A DNA stretch of 64,000 nucleotides from Morella rubra (taxonomy: Eukaryota; Streptophyta; Magnoliopsida; Fagales; Myricaceae), in the NCBI GenBank assembly GCA_003952965.2, contig CM025852.1, forward strand, positions 26,763,457 to 26,827,456, written 5' to 3'. Within the stretch, counting starts at the first letter, position 1; each line of letters starts with the position of its first letter. Below are positions 38,263 through 51,400 of this stretch, in pieces. Both the position numbers and the translations under genes were made by a program. The notes under the pieces are model-generated. The model was given only the letters and a program-made list of their open reading frames with translations, was not told the origin of the DNA and did not search any database.

Positions 38263-39861
38263 GGCGCCTGTCTAAAACAAGACAGAAAAATCCCTCGCGA
38301 AGTACGGTGACAAGAGGACTGAGTGAATCGAGTGTGTATATCTTGAACTAAAAGCGGATTTTTCCCTCCGCTATGTATACGGGATCATAGTAATCCTTTT
38401 GTAATATATTTTCCCTTGTTATAACACTTTTTGCTCAGTTTTGCCTGCCGAAAGTCCGAAATGGAAGCCAGTCTGGATCAGGCATTAGCCATGTGGACAA
38501 ACAAATGGGCAATTGGACTTTTTTCCCTAGGCCTAAAAGAAAAAGTTATTGGGCCTTGTCCAACTAATGGTTCCAGCAGTAAGTTGAACCCAATCTCACA
38601 TTATATATTTTCCGTTATATTAATTATTTCAAATTTCAAATTGGTTCCTTGTCATCTTTATTTTATTTTAAATATACATTGCATTGGATAGAGAAATATT
38701 AAAAGACAGTTGATTCAATTTGTTGACTTCGTGTTGGAAAGCATAAAATTTTTAGAGAACTATTATCATTGTGTATTAAGATTATTATATAATATAGTAC
38801 AAAGCAACATAGTCGAGGACTTGAGATATGATCTTAGTGGGTACAAAAAGGATTATAAAATTTCCTAAATTATTGGTTATTAATTTTGTCTTTTTATCAC
38901 ATAATTTCTAGAGATACAAATTATTAGAGAATATAATTTAAATAATAAAATTTTTTTTATTAACTTAAATTTTTAGAATAAATAATAGATTCACATGTTA
39001 TCAAAAATAAGATCCTAAATTTGAGATTTGACTTCATATTTCAATCAAATATTGTACGTATTGGCCTCTCAATTAAAAGAAAATTTGACTAATATATGGA
39101 ATGTTAAAAAATATAATTTAAATAATAAATTTTTTTTTATCATCTTAAACTTTTAAGTTAAATAATAAATTTATTTTAAAAAATAGATAAATATAATAAA
39201 TAAAATGAAATATTAAATTTAATGCATTAAATGGTGTAGAATAAATTTATTATATCTATTTAAACAAAAAAAACTTAATGATATATTCACAAACTCCTCA
39301 GTCCTGGTACATTACGGGGGGCGGCGGCCACGTGCGTTATACGTGCGCAAAACACGCTGCGGTGCTCGTTAGAGTAGGATACCGCGGTGGATTTTCATTA
39401 AAAACCGGATAAGACTGTCTTTCTGAATAATAAATTAGAAGAAAGTGAAAAAAAGGAAGGAGAAGAAGACGACGGGATAGGCACGGCGAATAGTGCTTGC
39501 AGGAGGTCGAAGCGTCAAGTCGATCAAAATCCATTATCCATGCACTCCCAGTAAAAACTCTCCACGTGTTCCACACTTTAACAAATATATTCCGGTTTTA
39601 AAGTTCAGAAATTTTACAATAAAGGGTATTGTTAGATCATAATTAGTATGCGGTCAAGATTCCACTTGTACGATAAGGTTTGTTACACGCGTTATAGACA
39701 TGATGTTTCCTTGTGTTTTGTACTTTATTTATGTTAGAGATCCTACTCTTGTCGGATTCAGAGTTGCAGGGGATAAAGACGGAGTCTTTGAGAGTGAGTC
39801 AGAAAGGGAGAGATCTAGAAGAGAGAGAGAGAGTGTGAGAGAGAAAGTGAGTTTTTCGGTG
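38263..39861. promoter_or_regulatory. Divergent upstream region of the DDA1/SAP-like gene and KING1, with two G-boxes
   Basis: About 1.6 kb. The middle (38580-39300) is very AT-rich, with no gene. CACGTG G-boxes occur at 39329-39334 and 39563-39568, 530 and 300 bp before the KING1 start. A GA-rich leader (39800-39848) immediately precedes the ATG. G-boxes bind bZIP/bHLH factors; a link to ABA, light or energy control of KING1 is only an inference. Confidence 0.5.
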
Positions 39862-42800
39862 ATGGCAGTGAACGGGGAGAGTCCGGGGAGTGGGAGTCCA
39901 GAGGCGAAGTTGGGGATGCGGGTGGAGGATCTGTGGGACGTGATGGAGCCGCAGCTCAGTCCCACTGAGAAGCTTAATGCCTGCTTTGAGAGCATCCCAG
40001 TCTCTGCGTTCCCTCCAGCTCCTTCAGACACAGGCATGTAAAATAGTAAATTGTAATTGTGTGACCTTGAAAATCGCACATCAATTGACAGTGATGGGTG
40101 AATTTCGCATGCAATGTTCAATATATACTGATCTAAGTGCGGAATTTGGGAGTGATTTAAATTCATTTGTAATATCTTTTGTGATGGGAATATGCGCTGA
40201 AATTGGACCTTTTTTTTTCTGATCTTTGTATCAATTTCTGATTAGTAGAGAAACTTGTGGGGGAAGAAAACGTAAGAAATTTCTTTCAGAAATCCTATTT
40301 TATGTTGTTTTTGGGTGGAAAAAGGTGAAAGAATATTAAAACCTCAGGTAACGAAAACCGTTGTGTTTTCAAGGAAAAATTTTCTTGTGTTTGTTAGGGT
40401 TTCTGGAAAGCCAAATAGAAAATTTATGTACTGTGCTTACCGGGTGCGACGGTGTGGTGGCCGAGTATACATTTGGGGCGTTTGTTTGTCAAAATTTTGG
40501 AGAATATTTTCGAAATTTTAAGAATCTTTACTTTATTGAAATTTATTGGGGTTTGTGAAAGGTGAAGTGTGTATGTGTAAAAGTTAAAAATTTTGGAGTG
40601 TGTTTGTTTAGTTGGAAATTTTCATGCCCCAAAATATTAGGAAAACAAACGGTACCATTGTTTGTGAAATCGAGGCCTGCTTCCTGAGCTTTCTGGAATA
40701 ATTGGCTTACCACTATAATTTAATCTGTCTCGGGATTATGTCATTCTTATTGTATGGACCACTGGCCTTTTCATATGATACCAATGATGTGCAAATTATA
40801 CTGGTTTCTTCGTTTCCATTTTTTATACTCTCGTTCTATCTTGTGCTGAGTGCATTATGATTTTTACCTTCAGTTATTGAGATAAAATCGGACACCAGTC
40901 TAGCTGAAGCTGTTCAAATTCTGGCCCAACATAGAATTCTTAGCGCTCCGGTGTTGGATGTTGATGCCCCTGAGAACGCTAGTTGGATAGACAGATACAT
41001 TGGCATCGTTGAGTTTGCGGGGATTGTTGTTTGGATTCTGCATCAGGTTAGCATGCCAGCCAACCCATGGAATTGGAGTTCTCTTATGCTCTGTTAAATT
41101 GTTGAGAAATGTAAGAATAAGAAAGCGATAAAATGTTCTAAATGTTGGTGTCTTAAAAGATGGAACAACTAGAATTACTTTACTGTCAAGAAAAAAGAAA
41201 TAGAATTACTTGAGTAAGTTGACTAGTATTTTTCCCTCAGGAGGGACTTAAGCAGCTGTAAATATGATATTCTATATATTTTATACCCGCTGCTTCTTTT
41301 GATTTTTGCAGTAAATAAGTCTATGGCAAAGTATTAAAGAAATTTTTTTACACTTTAGGGCAAAGATGGCCACTATTCCTTCTTGATATGCCAATGACTT
41401 AATATTTTTTCTTTAGATGCTCTCAATCGGTATGTTTAGGATTTTCCTTCAATATGAATGTATTGTTCTGACTTGGCTATCTTCACATTTCAAAAACTGA
41501 AAAGATGACAACTTGTGCTCTTGACAGTGTGAACCACCATCTCCGAGGAGTCCAGCCGGTAGAACAGCTCTTGCAGCAGCAGTTAATGGAGTTACTTCTG
41601 AACTTGGTTTCCTAGGCCCTGAATCTGCTGCAGCAACTTCGGGAAATTTTTTTGAAGATTTGACTTCTTCCGACTTGTACAAGAACACAAAGGTCCTACT
41701 GCTGACTTTTATAAGTAGTTTAAGCTTTGTTCCCTTCCATTTTTGTGTTTTGGAAAGCACTTATTAACTTCTTAGCATTCAGGTTCGAGACATCTCTGGG
41801 TCATTCCGATGGGCCCCTTTTCTTGCTTTGCAGACATCCAACTCTTTTCTGACCATGCTTTTGCTGCTTTCAAAGTACAAATTGAAGAGTATTCCTGTGG
41901 TTGATTCGGGTGAAGGAAAAATCGACAACATCATCACCCAATCTGCCGTTGTTCACATGCTAGCTGAATGTGCTGGGCTTCAGTGGTTTGAAAGTTGGGG
42001 AAACAAGAAACTATCTGAGCTTGGCCTTCCTGTGATGACACCTGATCGTGTTATCAAGGTGTGTTTTTTTAAGAAGTTTTACTTTGTGGATGCCATGTTT
42101 GTTGTGTGCATCCTCAGTGCGTAATGCCAAATTCTGTTTGATTGTAAACCGTAACCGTAGAAGTTCTTAGGTGTAAAGGCTTCCTGTATGGCAGCAGTAT
42201 ATCTATGTTCATGTTCAGAGGATTGATACATTTAGTTCAAGGTATTATTGTCACTGTTTATGCTATTAGGTTTCATTAATTGTAAGGAATTTCAATCTCA
42301 TTGTACTTGGGTGTACAAAATGCTGCAATGGTACCAAGGGGTTTTGTTGCTCACCTTCATTTGCTAGAAAATATGTTTATCAACAATATTTAAGCCCTTG
42401 TAAATGTTCATTGGCATGAAACTTGAGTTTCAGTGGTGCACGGTAGAAAGATTGGCCCAGAAGTGCGTTTTACATCTTCATAAATTCTCTAATGCGCTTA
42501 CTTTTTGTTGTAGGTCTTTGAGGATGAACCGGTGCTCCAGGCATTTAAGCTGATGAGGAAAAAGAGGATTGGAGGGATACCTGTTGTTGAAAGTGGTGGT
42601 AGCAGGGCAGTGGGTAATATAAGCTTACGAGATGTCCAGTTCTTACTAACTGCACCAGAGATCTATCATGATTACAGGTTTGTAGGGAAATTAATTTCCA
42701 AAGTCGTGCTTCTTTTGTTACTTGTTATGTCTTATGGCTGATCCTTGAAGTTCTGAATGAACTATTTGGCCATGGGTGGGATGGGTAAAATTGGATAAAA

Positions 42801-43568
42801 TTCAACCTGCTCTGTTGCCCCCGCTCAGTGCTGATAACCTGCCAATAAAATTGGTTTTATAGTTTGAAAGGGTCTTATAAACAACAAAACTGGGCAATAT
42901 TTATGGTCAATGGGAAACCAACAACACCAGCAGACCTCGCCACATAACATGTTTGTCAAATCAGAGAAGTGATCTGAAGTTTGGCAGGATCCCTTGATAA
43001 GGTGGCACAGTTAGATCGTTTGTTTTGAGGTGTGGTTACTTCCACCGTAGATACGTGATAAGCGTATAAATTTGACTTCTTGTCATACTGTGCATAACAG
43101 ATCTTGAACCGGGTCAGAATTCTATATTGAAAATTGCAATATATTTGTTTGGATAAAGAGAATCAGGTTAATGAGGTCTTCAGTTAGATCAAATTTTTTC
43201 TAGTCTCTGGTCCATTCAAAGTTTTCAATCAAGCTGACTACAATGGCACTCAACTGACATGTTTTGACAGATCTATCACAGCAAAGAACTTCCTGACAGC
43301 GGTTAGAAGCTACTTAGAGAAGCATCACAAGGTCACCCCAATTAGAAGTGGCATGATTATGTGCAAAAGGGACAACACCATGAAAGAATTGATTAACTTG
43401 CTCGACTCTGAGAAGATCCACCGGATATATGTTGTGGATGATTATGGGAATCTGGATGGAGTGATCACGCTCAGAGACATCATCTCAAAGCTTGTGCACG
43501 AACCCCATGGCTACTTTGGCGATTTCTTTGATGGTGTTCTTCCGCTGCCCCAAAACAGCAGGGTTTAA
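39862..43568 (+). CDS. KING1: SnRK1 regulatory subunit gamma-1 (KING1/AKIN-gamma), four CBS motifs
   Basis: Gamma-type regulatory subunit linked to SnRK1, the plant AMPK/SNF1 energy-sensing kinase. Exons 39862-40033, 40874-41046, 41528-41692, 41783-42058, 42514-42677 and 43271-43568 give 415 residues. The start MAVNGESPGSGSPEAKLG, then VEDLWDVMEPQLSPTEKLN, matches KING1. CBS1 lies at about 60-115 (IEIKSDTSLAEAVQIL, ILSAPVLDVDAPENASWID). CBS2 is at about 165-240 (VRDISGSFRWAPFLALQ, KLKSIPVVDSGEGKIDN). CBS3 is at about 255-315 (DEPVLQAFKLMRKKRIGGIP, GNISLRDVQFLL). CBS4 is at about 335-400 (KIHRIYVVDDYGNLDGVITL, RDIISKLVHEP). The C-terminus GYFGDFFDGVLPLPQN is family-typical. An in-frame ATG at 39700 exists, but homology starts at 39862. 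Intron 1 needs a GC donor (ACAG|GCATGT) to keep frame, and holds a MITE. Confidence 0.96.
40475..40655. mobile_element. MITE in KING1 intron 1
   Basis: About 181 bp with ends GGGGCGTTTGTTTGTC and, reverse-complemented from the right, GTACCGTTTGTTTTC. CATT occurs on both flanks as a possible target duplication. The interior shares TTTATTGAAATTTATTGGGG and GTATGTGTAAAAGTTA-like phrases with 33515-33708. No coding capacity. Confidence 0.75.
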
Positions 43569-45176
43569 GAGGCATCAAGAATAACATCCTAGTTGTTCCC
43601 AACTGGTTGTCCTTTCCTGGTTTCTTGAGACTGGTGTAACGGGTTGATTGTAACATGGTCAAGCTCCTGTAACTATTTCTCCTCCAGTTTGACTGAGTTA
43701 ACCCCCTTTCGGATAGTTCCTTTCCCTGCATCACTGACCTTCATGCGAGCTTTCTGTATGACAAGCTAATGAATAAATCTTTTTTTTTTTTTTTTTAAAT
43801 TTTCATCAGCCTTTGTGCTTTTGAATCTTGATATCCCATTGCTCATTTCTACAGCTAGCGGGTGTGTTCCTTGCTGTAAAACTTGGTAAAACTTCTCACA
43901 GCGTGTGATTGTTCTCATTCACAGACGGATGCCAGAAATAAATCTATCGTTACTCCGCTTAGTAAATATAAAAAGTTAATGCTGCTTTATTCACTCTTTG
44001 GAAAAGTTCCTTCGCCCAATCGAATAATGCAATAATCTCAGCTTCAAAAGAGAGGAGGGGGTCCAGGGGCCCTGCAATTGTCCAGGGAAATATTCTGGAG
44101 CCTGTCAACATGGCCCTTGCAATAATTGGACACCAGATGCAGCTAATGAGGCCCCCTTTTGTCAGGTTATATGGGCCCCGGAAGTAATGGATGGATATGT
44201 AGCTGCAAGTAAGACACATGATCAGAAGACAGACAGCCAGTTTTTTTATTGGGTCACACTTGTTTTTTGTTTTTTTTTAAGCAAAAGGAGAGTAGCTAAC
44301 CAGCGTAGCAACCCTCTCCCTCTTTAGATATTACCATAAGAACATCATTGCTGTAAAATGTCCAGTTTGAGCCATAAGAATATCATTGCTGTAAAATATC
44401 CGGTTTGAACCATAGTTGGCGAGTCGTCACCACGGTACTGGCAAAACTAATCTACTGTCCACTGGGTCACACTTGTTTAAAAGCATCTATAACGTGGGGA
44501 TTTTGTGCTCCAATAGCCTACTTATACCCATCTCTCTCTTGACGCAAATTGCCGACTTGATACGATGATATCTACCTGAACAGGCCTCATTACGTGCAAT
44601 CTATGTAACTAAATTGACACGATTACCTCTACCTAATCGAAACATTTTAGTAGAATGGTACCCCAAAAGAAGAAATCTGGCTTCTCTTTAGAAGTTAGAA
44701 CGCATTTATTTTCCCTGCCAGGCATACTACGTACAGACCCAGAGAAAAAAGAAAGGCATACTGCGTACAGGAAAGCCCTCAAAATCTTGAATCACAAGAA
44801 AAAAGGCGAGGATCTGACAAGTTAGCCATAGTTTCCCTCGCGAAATAGCCAAAAAAATTGCATAGCTACAGAATCAGACCAACCGACAATTGTTTGCAAG
44901 GGCTGGAGTACAAAGCAACATACATTTTGAGCTACATTCTGATGCGACGGTGGGGGCTCCGAACTAGTTTCATAATTTGAACAGTAAAGAAATTCCGATT
45001 CAAACAGGATTTTATCACTTCAACAGCACAAAGCAAAATCTTTCACCTCTACTCCATGAATTTTAGATCATTTCAAAGGATTGAATTTCCTCCATGTTGA
45101 TTGCCTCTCAAGTAGATGACTAACTCCAAGCTTTACAAAGCAAAGTGCAATTCAGACTACCTTGTGTGAATTGCAC

Positions 45177-45213
<37 letters not shown>

Positions 45214-46392
45214 CTCCTGTTTGAAACCAAATCACATCATTATCCGCACTACAAAGTAGGAGCAAGCCTGCATATTTATTACTTCTTTCTTCTATAAGTA
45301 AAATTGGAAGAGAATAAGAAACAGGAAGGGACTGAAGTGCGATCTACTTCTCTTCTCACTCAATGCTCTGCGCTCCCTGTAACTTGTAGAGACTGTCCTC
45401 CATCTCTTTCTTGTCTTTCACCTTTCTATAACTTTTTAATGAACATATCTCGTTTTGTTTCTTCGGGATACTAATCCTTACTTTTGAGTTCTTCAATAAT
45501 ACTGCCAGAGGAGAAAAGACTTAATGTATCTCACAGAACAAATATCTGTTAAGCAACTTCAAAAATCGGGCAAGACACCAATCGACAAATTCAACAACTG
45601 AATGGTATATGCAGGCCTAAATGTCCTTTTCCATAAAAACTTCAAGCAGAAGATGGAAATTCCTGCAGACCGAATTCCTGACACCATCAACTATCCCTAA
45701 AATGATGTTTCCTAGGGGAGTAAACACAGTAGGACATGGTTTTCAAACATTCCTCCTAAGGTTAGGCGAGCTGTGCACACCCACTTGTAAGTTGTGCAGT
45801 AATCCTATGAGCTTCCTTCTTGATCAACCCCCTTTGGGAAGAGATATCACTCTGCCTTAATCCCTGACCACGTAAGGTACACAGTTTTTCCACAAACACC
45901 AAAATAACCGAGGCCTTTAACTTCCATATCTCAACAAATATCAAGTTCTAGATAGTACTATTAGTGTGGGGCAGCAACTTCTTGGGAGTTTTTGTCATTC
46001 TTGTTTTGTATGAATGTTTAACAGCACAAACATCCACTTGGCACAATGGACTTCCAAGAACTGAGTTGATAAAAAAAAAGATGACCATGGCAAACTAGGA
46101 TGTACGCAACGAAGCAGCAGCTCATAGGGTGCCAAATTAACTATCGCCACAAGGTTATTTCTCCAAACTCTGATTCATGGCAACAAAATACATGAACCGT
46201 GACAATGTGCACTCGTACAAAAACTAAAAATCTATAATACATGTACATCAATTATTACAGTAACGTTCATGAAAACACAAGTTTCATAACATTAATACAA
46301 CAAAGATAAACATCATATCATGAAGCTACATTTAACAGACCAACACTTTTTAAACCAATCCTTGAACATACCTGTTACAAGAGTCCTTTATC
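43569..46392. other. Intergenic: KING1 3' UTR and EXO70F1 3' flank
   Basis: The KING1 3' UTR runs to an AATAAA at about 43773 and a T-rich run at 43781-43796. The rest carries no gene I can support; open frames near 43959-44219 and 45621-45860 are short and unlike any family I know. A sentence-like duplicate (TCATTGCTGTAAAAT, twice at about 44347 and 44383) shows a small local tandem repeat. Confidence 0.55.
45182..45211. repeat. (AG)15 microsatellite
   Basis: Thirty bases of perfect AG dinucleotide repeat in intergenic DNA; a likely polymorphic marker. Confidence 0.95.
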
Positions 46393-48342
46393 CTATGTAC
46401 TTTTTCTCTTCATGTGGTGCAGGACTCGGGGGAATCCTTCAAAAAAATCCAACAAAGAGCTCTCTAAATCCTCCGGTGTGTACTTTATGTATTTCCCAGT
46501 GTGCCTTCCACTCTCTACTTGATTGCCAAACCTCCCCAAAAATGCGCGGTATGCCGGAAGCACCTTTTCGGATACAGATATCCTAAGCTCTTCACGAAGC
46601 TGAGGATCGTGGACCTTCCAAGCAGTTTGAACCCTATAGATATCCTCAAAGCACGCATTGAAATTCTTAAATCTTTCCTTCAAAGCCACCCTTGAAGCAT
46701 TACTTGAGCTCCCACCAAACCCTTCATCCTTCAAAAAAGACAATGCCTTGCTCCAGGCAGCCCTAAGATAACTCGTCCCAAATTGCCGTACCTTCCCACG
46801 ACGCCTCTTAACCCAATTATCACCTAAAAGCTCCCGAAGATCTGAATCTTTCACTCTCTGTACTACGTACAGAAGATTGTTCATGAGAAATATATATTGC
46901 AGCGCACTGTCCTCGTAGAGTCTCGATTTCTCCTCGAGATTGGCCTGTAGGGAGGATATCAACGACACCAACCTGCGGGCTAACGGAGACAGTTTGAAGT
47001 CGTCACTCTCATTCTCATTTTGCGAAGCATCACACCCATCATCTTGCGCAGTTTCTAACAGCGAGTTCAGTGTATCGCTATAAACCACAATCAATTTCAC
47101 GTAATTCATCACATAGCGCGTCAGGGGGTGAAGATCACCATTTTGCATCGGTTTCTTTGAAGCCTCACTTCGAACCGCATTCTCAAACTCCACAAATGTC
47201 GCAGTGGCTGCCTCGCCCAACCCCTCGAGCACTCCTTTCGCCTCACTAATCACGAAATCATCGGTGACCATCGCCTCCAACTCTGGCAACGCCTTTGCCA
47301 TCGCCTCATACATATCCAATATCCTGAACAACTTCTCAGGAGACCTTCTCCCAATAGCAACCGCCTCCCCGAAGTTCAAAAGCTGCATCACGCAACCTTT
47401 TACGGTCTCGTTGTAGCAAATTTCTTTGGCGTCGTCCGCGCCATGGAAAATCTGATCGCAAAGATTTTTTTCGCCACTGAGAATAACATCAACGACAATC
47501 TTAACGGCCTGAATCCATCTCTTCATCTTCTCGTCCAAGAAGCTCCACTCAATCCTCTGGACCTCTTCAATGCTCAACTTCTCGATCCCAAAGATTGCCA
47601 GACACTCATCCAAGGCGTCGCGTCGGACGCTACTATAGACCTGAACGCACTCCTTCTCGTAGCCGGAGCGAAGCATCCGGTTGGCGATCTCTTTCAGTTC
47701 GTCAACGGCTTTAGGATCGATCAAATCAACGGACACGTTGTCGCCCAAGCTGGCTCCGCGCTCGTGGAACTGATGGCTGGAGTCCTCGCTGAAGCTGTCA
47801 AAATCTGGGTCGATTACGCCGTCGTTGACCGGGAATGACAGAGAGGTCCGGCGGATCGAGCCGTAGAGGCGGTCAGCGTCGAGCGAAACCGTGTTGCGGA
47901 TCATCACCTGGCGGAACTCATCCTCGAGCCGGGACATCGCCAGCTGGATCGCGGTCTCTGCCCGGTCCACGATATCTCTATCAGACTTCAAGCACAACTC
48001 CTCCATCTGGTTGAGAATTTCGTCGACGGCGGACAAGTACTCGTCGGCCTCATCGCGGGACTCTTCCCAGTTAAGCGAGAGCCTGCAAGCTTCGAGGGAG
48101 TTGAAGTCCCACCGGAGGATGACCTTCTCAGCGGCGTCGAAGCGGTCCTCCACGGTCTTTGAATCCTCCCCGTCGATCAGATTGGTGATGTTGGAGAGCC
48201 GGTTATCGAAACTGGAGAAGATCAACAGCATGTCCTCTCGTACCTCTTTCGGAGTGTTGAGGCTCTTCACGATCTGCTGCGCCGTGGCGAGGACTCGGTC
48301 CTCGCCGGCGCCTGTATTCATACTAGTCGTGGTCGTGGTCAT
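46393..48342 (-). CDS. EXO70F1: Exocyst complex component EXO70F1
   Basis: Peripheral exocyst subunit that helps tether secretory vesicles to the plasma membrane; plant EXO70 is a large paralogous family. Intronless, 649 residues, full length. The N-terminal region [20 protein letters not shown], then [17 protein letters not shown], is the EXO70F1 signature as I remember the Arabidopsis protein At5g50380. Other shared stretches are [53 protein letters not shown] and [13 protein letters not shown]. The Exo70 helical-rod domain covers about residues 270-635: [60 protein letters not shown] and [40 protein letters not shown] with a basic tail MKRKST closes the protein. The C-terminal basic end fits membrane phosphoinositide binding known for EXO70 proteins. 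The long antisense frame at 47891-48436 is a shadow of GC-biased codons. Confidence 0.97.
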   Translation of the reverse strand: MTTTTTSMNTGAGEDRVLATAQQIVKSLNTPKEVREDMLLIFSSFDNRLSNITNLIDGEDSKTVEDRFDAAEKVILRWDFNSLEACRLSLNWEESRDEADEYLSAVDEILNQMEELCLKSDRDIVDRAETAIQLAMSRLEDEFRQVMIRNTVSLDADRLYGSIRRTSLSFPVNDGVIDPDFDSFSEDSSHQFHERGASLGDNVSVDLIDPKAVDELKEIANRMLRSGYEKECVQVYSSVRRDALDECLAIFGIEKLSIEEVQRIEWSFLDEKMKRWIQAVKIVVDVILSGEKNLCDQIFHGADDAKEICYNETVKGCVMQLLNFGEAVAIGRRSPEKLFRILDMYEAMAKALPELEAMVTDDFVISEAKGVLEGLGEAATATFVEFENAVRSEASKKPMQNGDLHPLTRYVMNYVKLIVVYSDTLNSLLETAQDDGCDASQNENESDDFKLSPLARRLVSLISSLQANLEEKSRLYEDSALQYIFLMNNLLYVVQRVKDSDLRELLGDNWVKRRRGKVRQFGTSYLRAAWSKALSFLKDEGFGGSSSNASRVALKERFKNFNACFEDIYRVQTAWKVHDPQLREELRISVSEKVLPAYRAFLGRFGNQVESGRHTGKYIKYTPEDLESSLLDFFEGFPRVLHHMKRKST

Positions 48343-48379
48343 TTCCGGCTTCCGATTCTTAGGGTCGGCTTCGGATTTC

Positions 48380-48388
48380 TTAGGGTTT
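48380..48388 (-). promoter_or_regulatory. Telo-box in EXO70F1 leader
   Basis: AAACCCTAA on the minus strand, 38 bp upstream of the EXO70F1 ATG, so probably within the 5' UTR. The match to the telo-box consensus is exact; its function here is unproven. Confidence 0.5.
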
Positions 48389-48479
48389 GAGCCTCCGACG
48401 GAGAGAAAGCGAGTGAGGAGGGATTGGGGTCGATAATTCAGGAGTCAGAAATTTGGGAAGAGGGCCGGGGAGGGGACAG

Positions 48480-51400
48480 GAAAGACATTTTTCCTTTTGT
48501 TTTTCGGGTTTTAGAGAGGGTGGGTGAGTAGAGAGAGAATGTTCGGGTTCTTGGGCAGCAACGGAAATGAACAGAGGAGTCTTCGGGCGGCTGCTTGGGA
48601 AGTTAATTGTGTTTCCAACAAAAGGAATCAGGACCGTGAGGCGTGTGAAAGCTTGGAAGGACTAAGGAGGAACATGCGGGAGTATCTTTCTTACATGTTG
48701 CTGTGGACTTTTGGAGATAGGCGGTTGGATAAGTGCGTTCAGTTGGATATTTTCTAATTTTGAGATATTATAAGCAACAATTTTTCATTTTTTATTACTA
48801 AATTAAAAACTTTCATCATTATCAAGAGATTTCAAAATTCTTCTAAATTAAAAACTTTCATGATTCCGCTTTAATTTATTGAAGATATATTATAGTGTAA
48901 CTTCTCAATTATTAAAATCTATAGTTTTTTTTTTTCCCATTTTGAATAGATTCATTTTATTCTAAATCCTACTAAATAGAAAATAGCTAATCAAAAAGTA
49001 GTTTTTAATGTATTTCTTTTAAATAGAGATTAAAAAAACAGAGAAAAAAAAGTATCCGACATAAAAAATGAATGGCTGGTAAGAAAAAGTCCATAGATGA
49101 ATCATTGGAAGCATCGAAGCGTTTTCTTGTATGGATGGATATGTTTTTATCACTACCAGGAATATACTTAGGAAGATTTATCCAAATAAGATAGAAAATC
49201 AACCCAAAAAAAGAGGAAAATTTGGCAGAAAAAGAAGGTAAGGTGGTTGAACACATGGCTAAAGAATTCAGTTTCTAGCTAAGAGCTTGTTCCGATGCAT
49301 TCCCCTTTTCCGCGTGCCCGACTAGCAGAAACTTATTGAATCCAAATCCTTTTGCATCATTAGCTTAGCTAAATATGAGATGGTACGAGGAAAGTCTGAC
49401 CAGATTACCAAATTTTCCCCTTCGTTTTTGGTAGCTTAGATGCCTTACTCGTTTTCAAGAAAAACACATGGTCGAGGAAAGGAATGAGGAATCTTTTGCT
49501 TTTCTTTTTCACACACAATGAGGCACAGTAAAGGTATTTATAAAATATCTGGACACTTTGTAATTCAAACCATTAATGTTTATGATATTGCAATAGTAAA
49601 CAATTAATTTTACATATTCTGTTAAATTTTTCTGTCAATTTTGATAAAAAAAATTAATTTTTACTAATAAAATTATGATTTTACTCTCATAAAATAATTA
49701 CTATAAAAAATTATAGAAATAAAGATGTGATTCTGCGTGTTAAAAAATTATTTTCTATTCAAATCAATAGTGTGCAAAGTGTCTCAAATAGATGCAATAT
49801 GATAAAAATAATAAATTGTGATATGCAGTATCAAGAATCTCGGGTGTTAAATTATATTTATCCCAGTAATATTTAATTTTTTCGGTAAAATAGTCAAATT
49901 CAATGACCATTGGAAAAGCACTCATTTAATCATATGAGCTGACCAATTCATATACCAGAAAATCAGAGAGGGATTTCGTAAGCTGATTTTTCTAATCAAC
50001 TCTGCGTCTTGAAAGACTATCCCCACAATACCACATTTGTCAAAATGTTTGCATCACCTATCACTGTGGGAACACAAAAAGGATCAAGACCTTGGGGTTG
50101 ACTCAATGCACATCTAGTTGGTGTGAACGTGTGTTAATTTGTTCCATAAAAGTACGTAAAAAGAAAGCAAGATATTTAAGACAAAAATAAGTAAAAAGAA
50201 AGCAACTAGTTGGTCTATGTGATATTTGACAACCGCGTATGATCTTCAAAAGCCTCTTTCAAAGTGCTGGAAAATCGACCAAATCATCACTGACCAAATC
50301 AATTTAAGTGGTATTCCTTATTGAGGCCGGACCCGATCAATCAGTCTGCTTAACGTCGTCGTACTCAGTCTTCTTTATCCTTTTGAATCAGATTTCGATC
50401 TCTATGTGTCCATCTCTCCGTATCATATACTCAACCTCTGTTACTCTGTAAACTTTCCTTCTAAAAATAACAGAAAATCAGGGTTTTTTTTGCTTCCTAT
50501 TTCCTAAATTAACTTGTCTTTCTGGGAACAATTGTGGGTTGTCACTTGTCTCATGGACAGAGACGTGGGTTTCAGCGCCTCACTTTTTTGAAAAGGAACA
50601 GAGCATAAGCCGCCAACAATTTTGGTTTTCTGCCAAAAAAAAAAAAACCAAATTTGGTTTCTTTTTCTTGCTGAAGAGATGAAATGCTCCCAACAACAGA
50701 TGATAGAAATAGCATCACAGGCATCACCCTTTACTTATACAGTCGAGAAGGACGGAAATATGAGAAATTTTTAGTTCTGACAGTGGAGATAAACTTAAAT
50801 CATAACAAGTCGAAATTCTGTAGACTCAAGACATTCCCTCCACTGGAAGTGGTTGCCAGAAGCTTCGGGATCCTATTTGGGAATGGCCTTGTTCTCCATG
50901 GGAATCACAGCACACGGGCGGGTAATGGTATTTCTGATGCAAAAAGCGTGCCTTCGAAAGTTTGGACAAGTCAGGGTTCGCCTAACTTTTAAATACTACA
51001 TTCCAAAGAACTTGAAAAGAGTCGAGCTGGCACCATCAGCCACCAGAACTCTCATTTGTAAATATGAGGTCTGTGAAAGAGACAGGCAACTTCCTCAGGA
51101 TGTTGACATAAATTTCAATGGAAATTTGTCAGAAAAAATTGAAGAACCCCAGTGGTATTTTGTATAATTACACTGTTTTAAGTGCCTAATGTAAACCTGC
51201 TTTACCGTACACATATACATTGTTCATCTTTCAACTTGGAGATACACCACAGTGGCGCTGGAGACTCGCAGATTTGATGTGGATCCACCTTTCTTGCGTA
51301 GCTCAAAGGACGTGCTCGATCAAGATCCATTTCCTTAATCTGCAACACCACAACAACTGGTCTAAGCAAGCAAGCATAGTTACTACCACAAAGCTGTTTC

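Noticed and set aside
39700-39861. Upstream in-frame ATG extending KING1 by 54 residues
   Set aside because: The extra segment is Glu/Arg/Ser-rich leader coded by GA repeats, and homology to KING1 starts at 39862.
47891-48436. 181-residue plus-strand open frame
   Set aside because: Lies antisense to the N-terminal part of EXO70F1; Ser/Arg-rich translation typical of reverse-strand frames in GC-biased codons.
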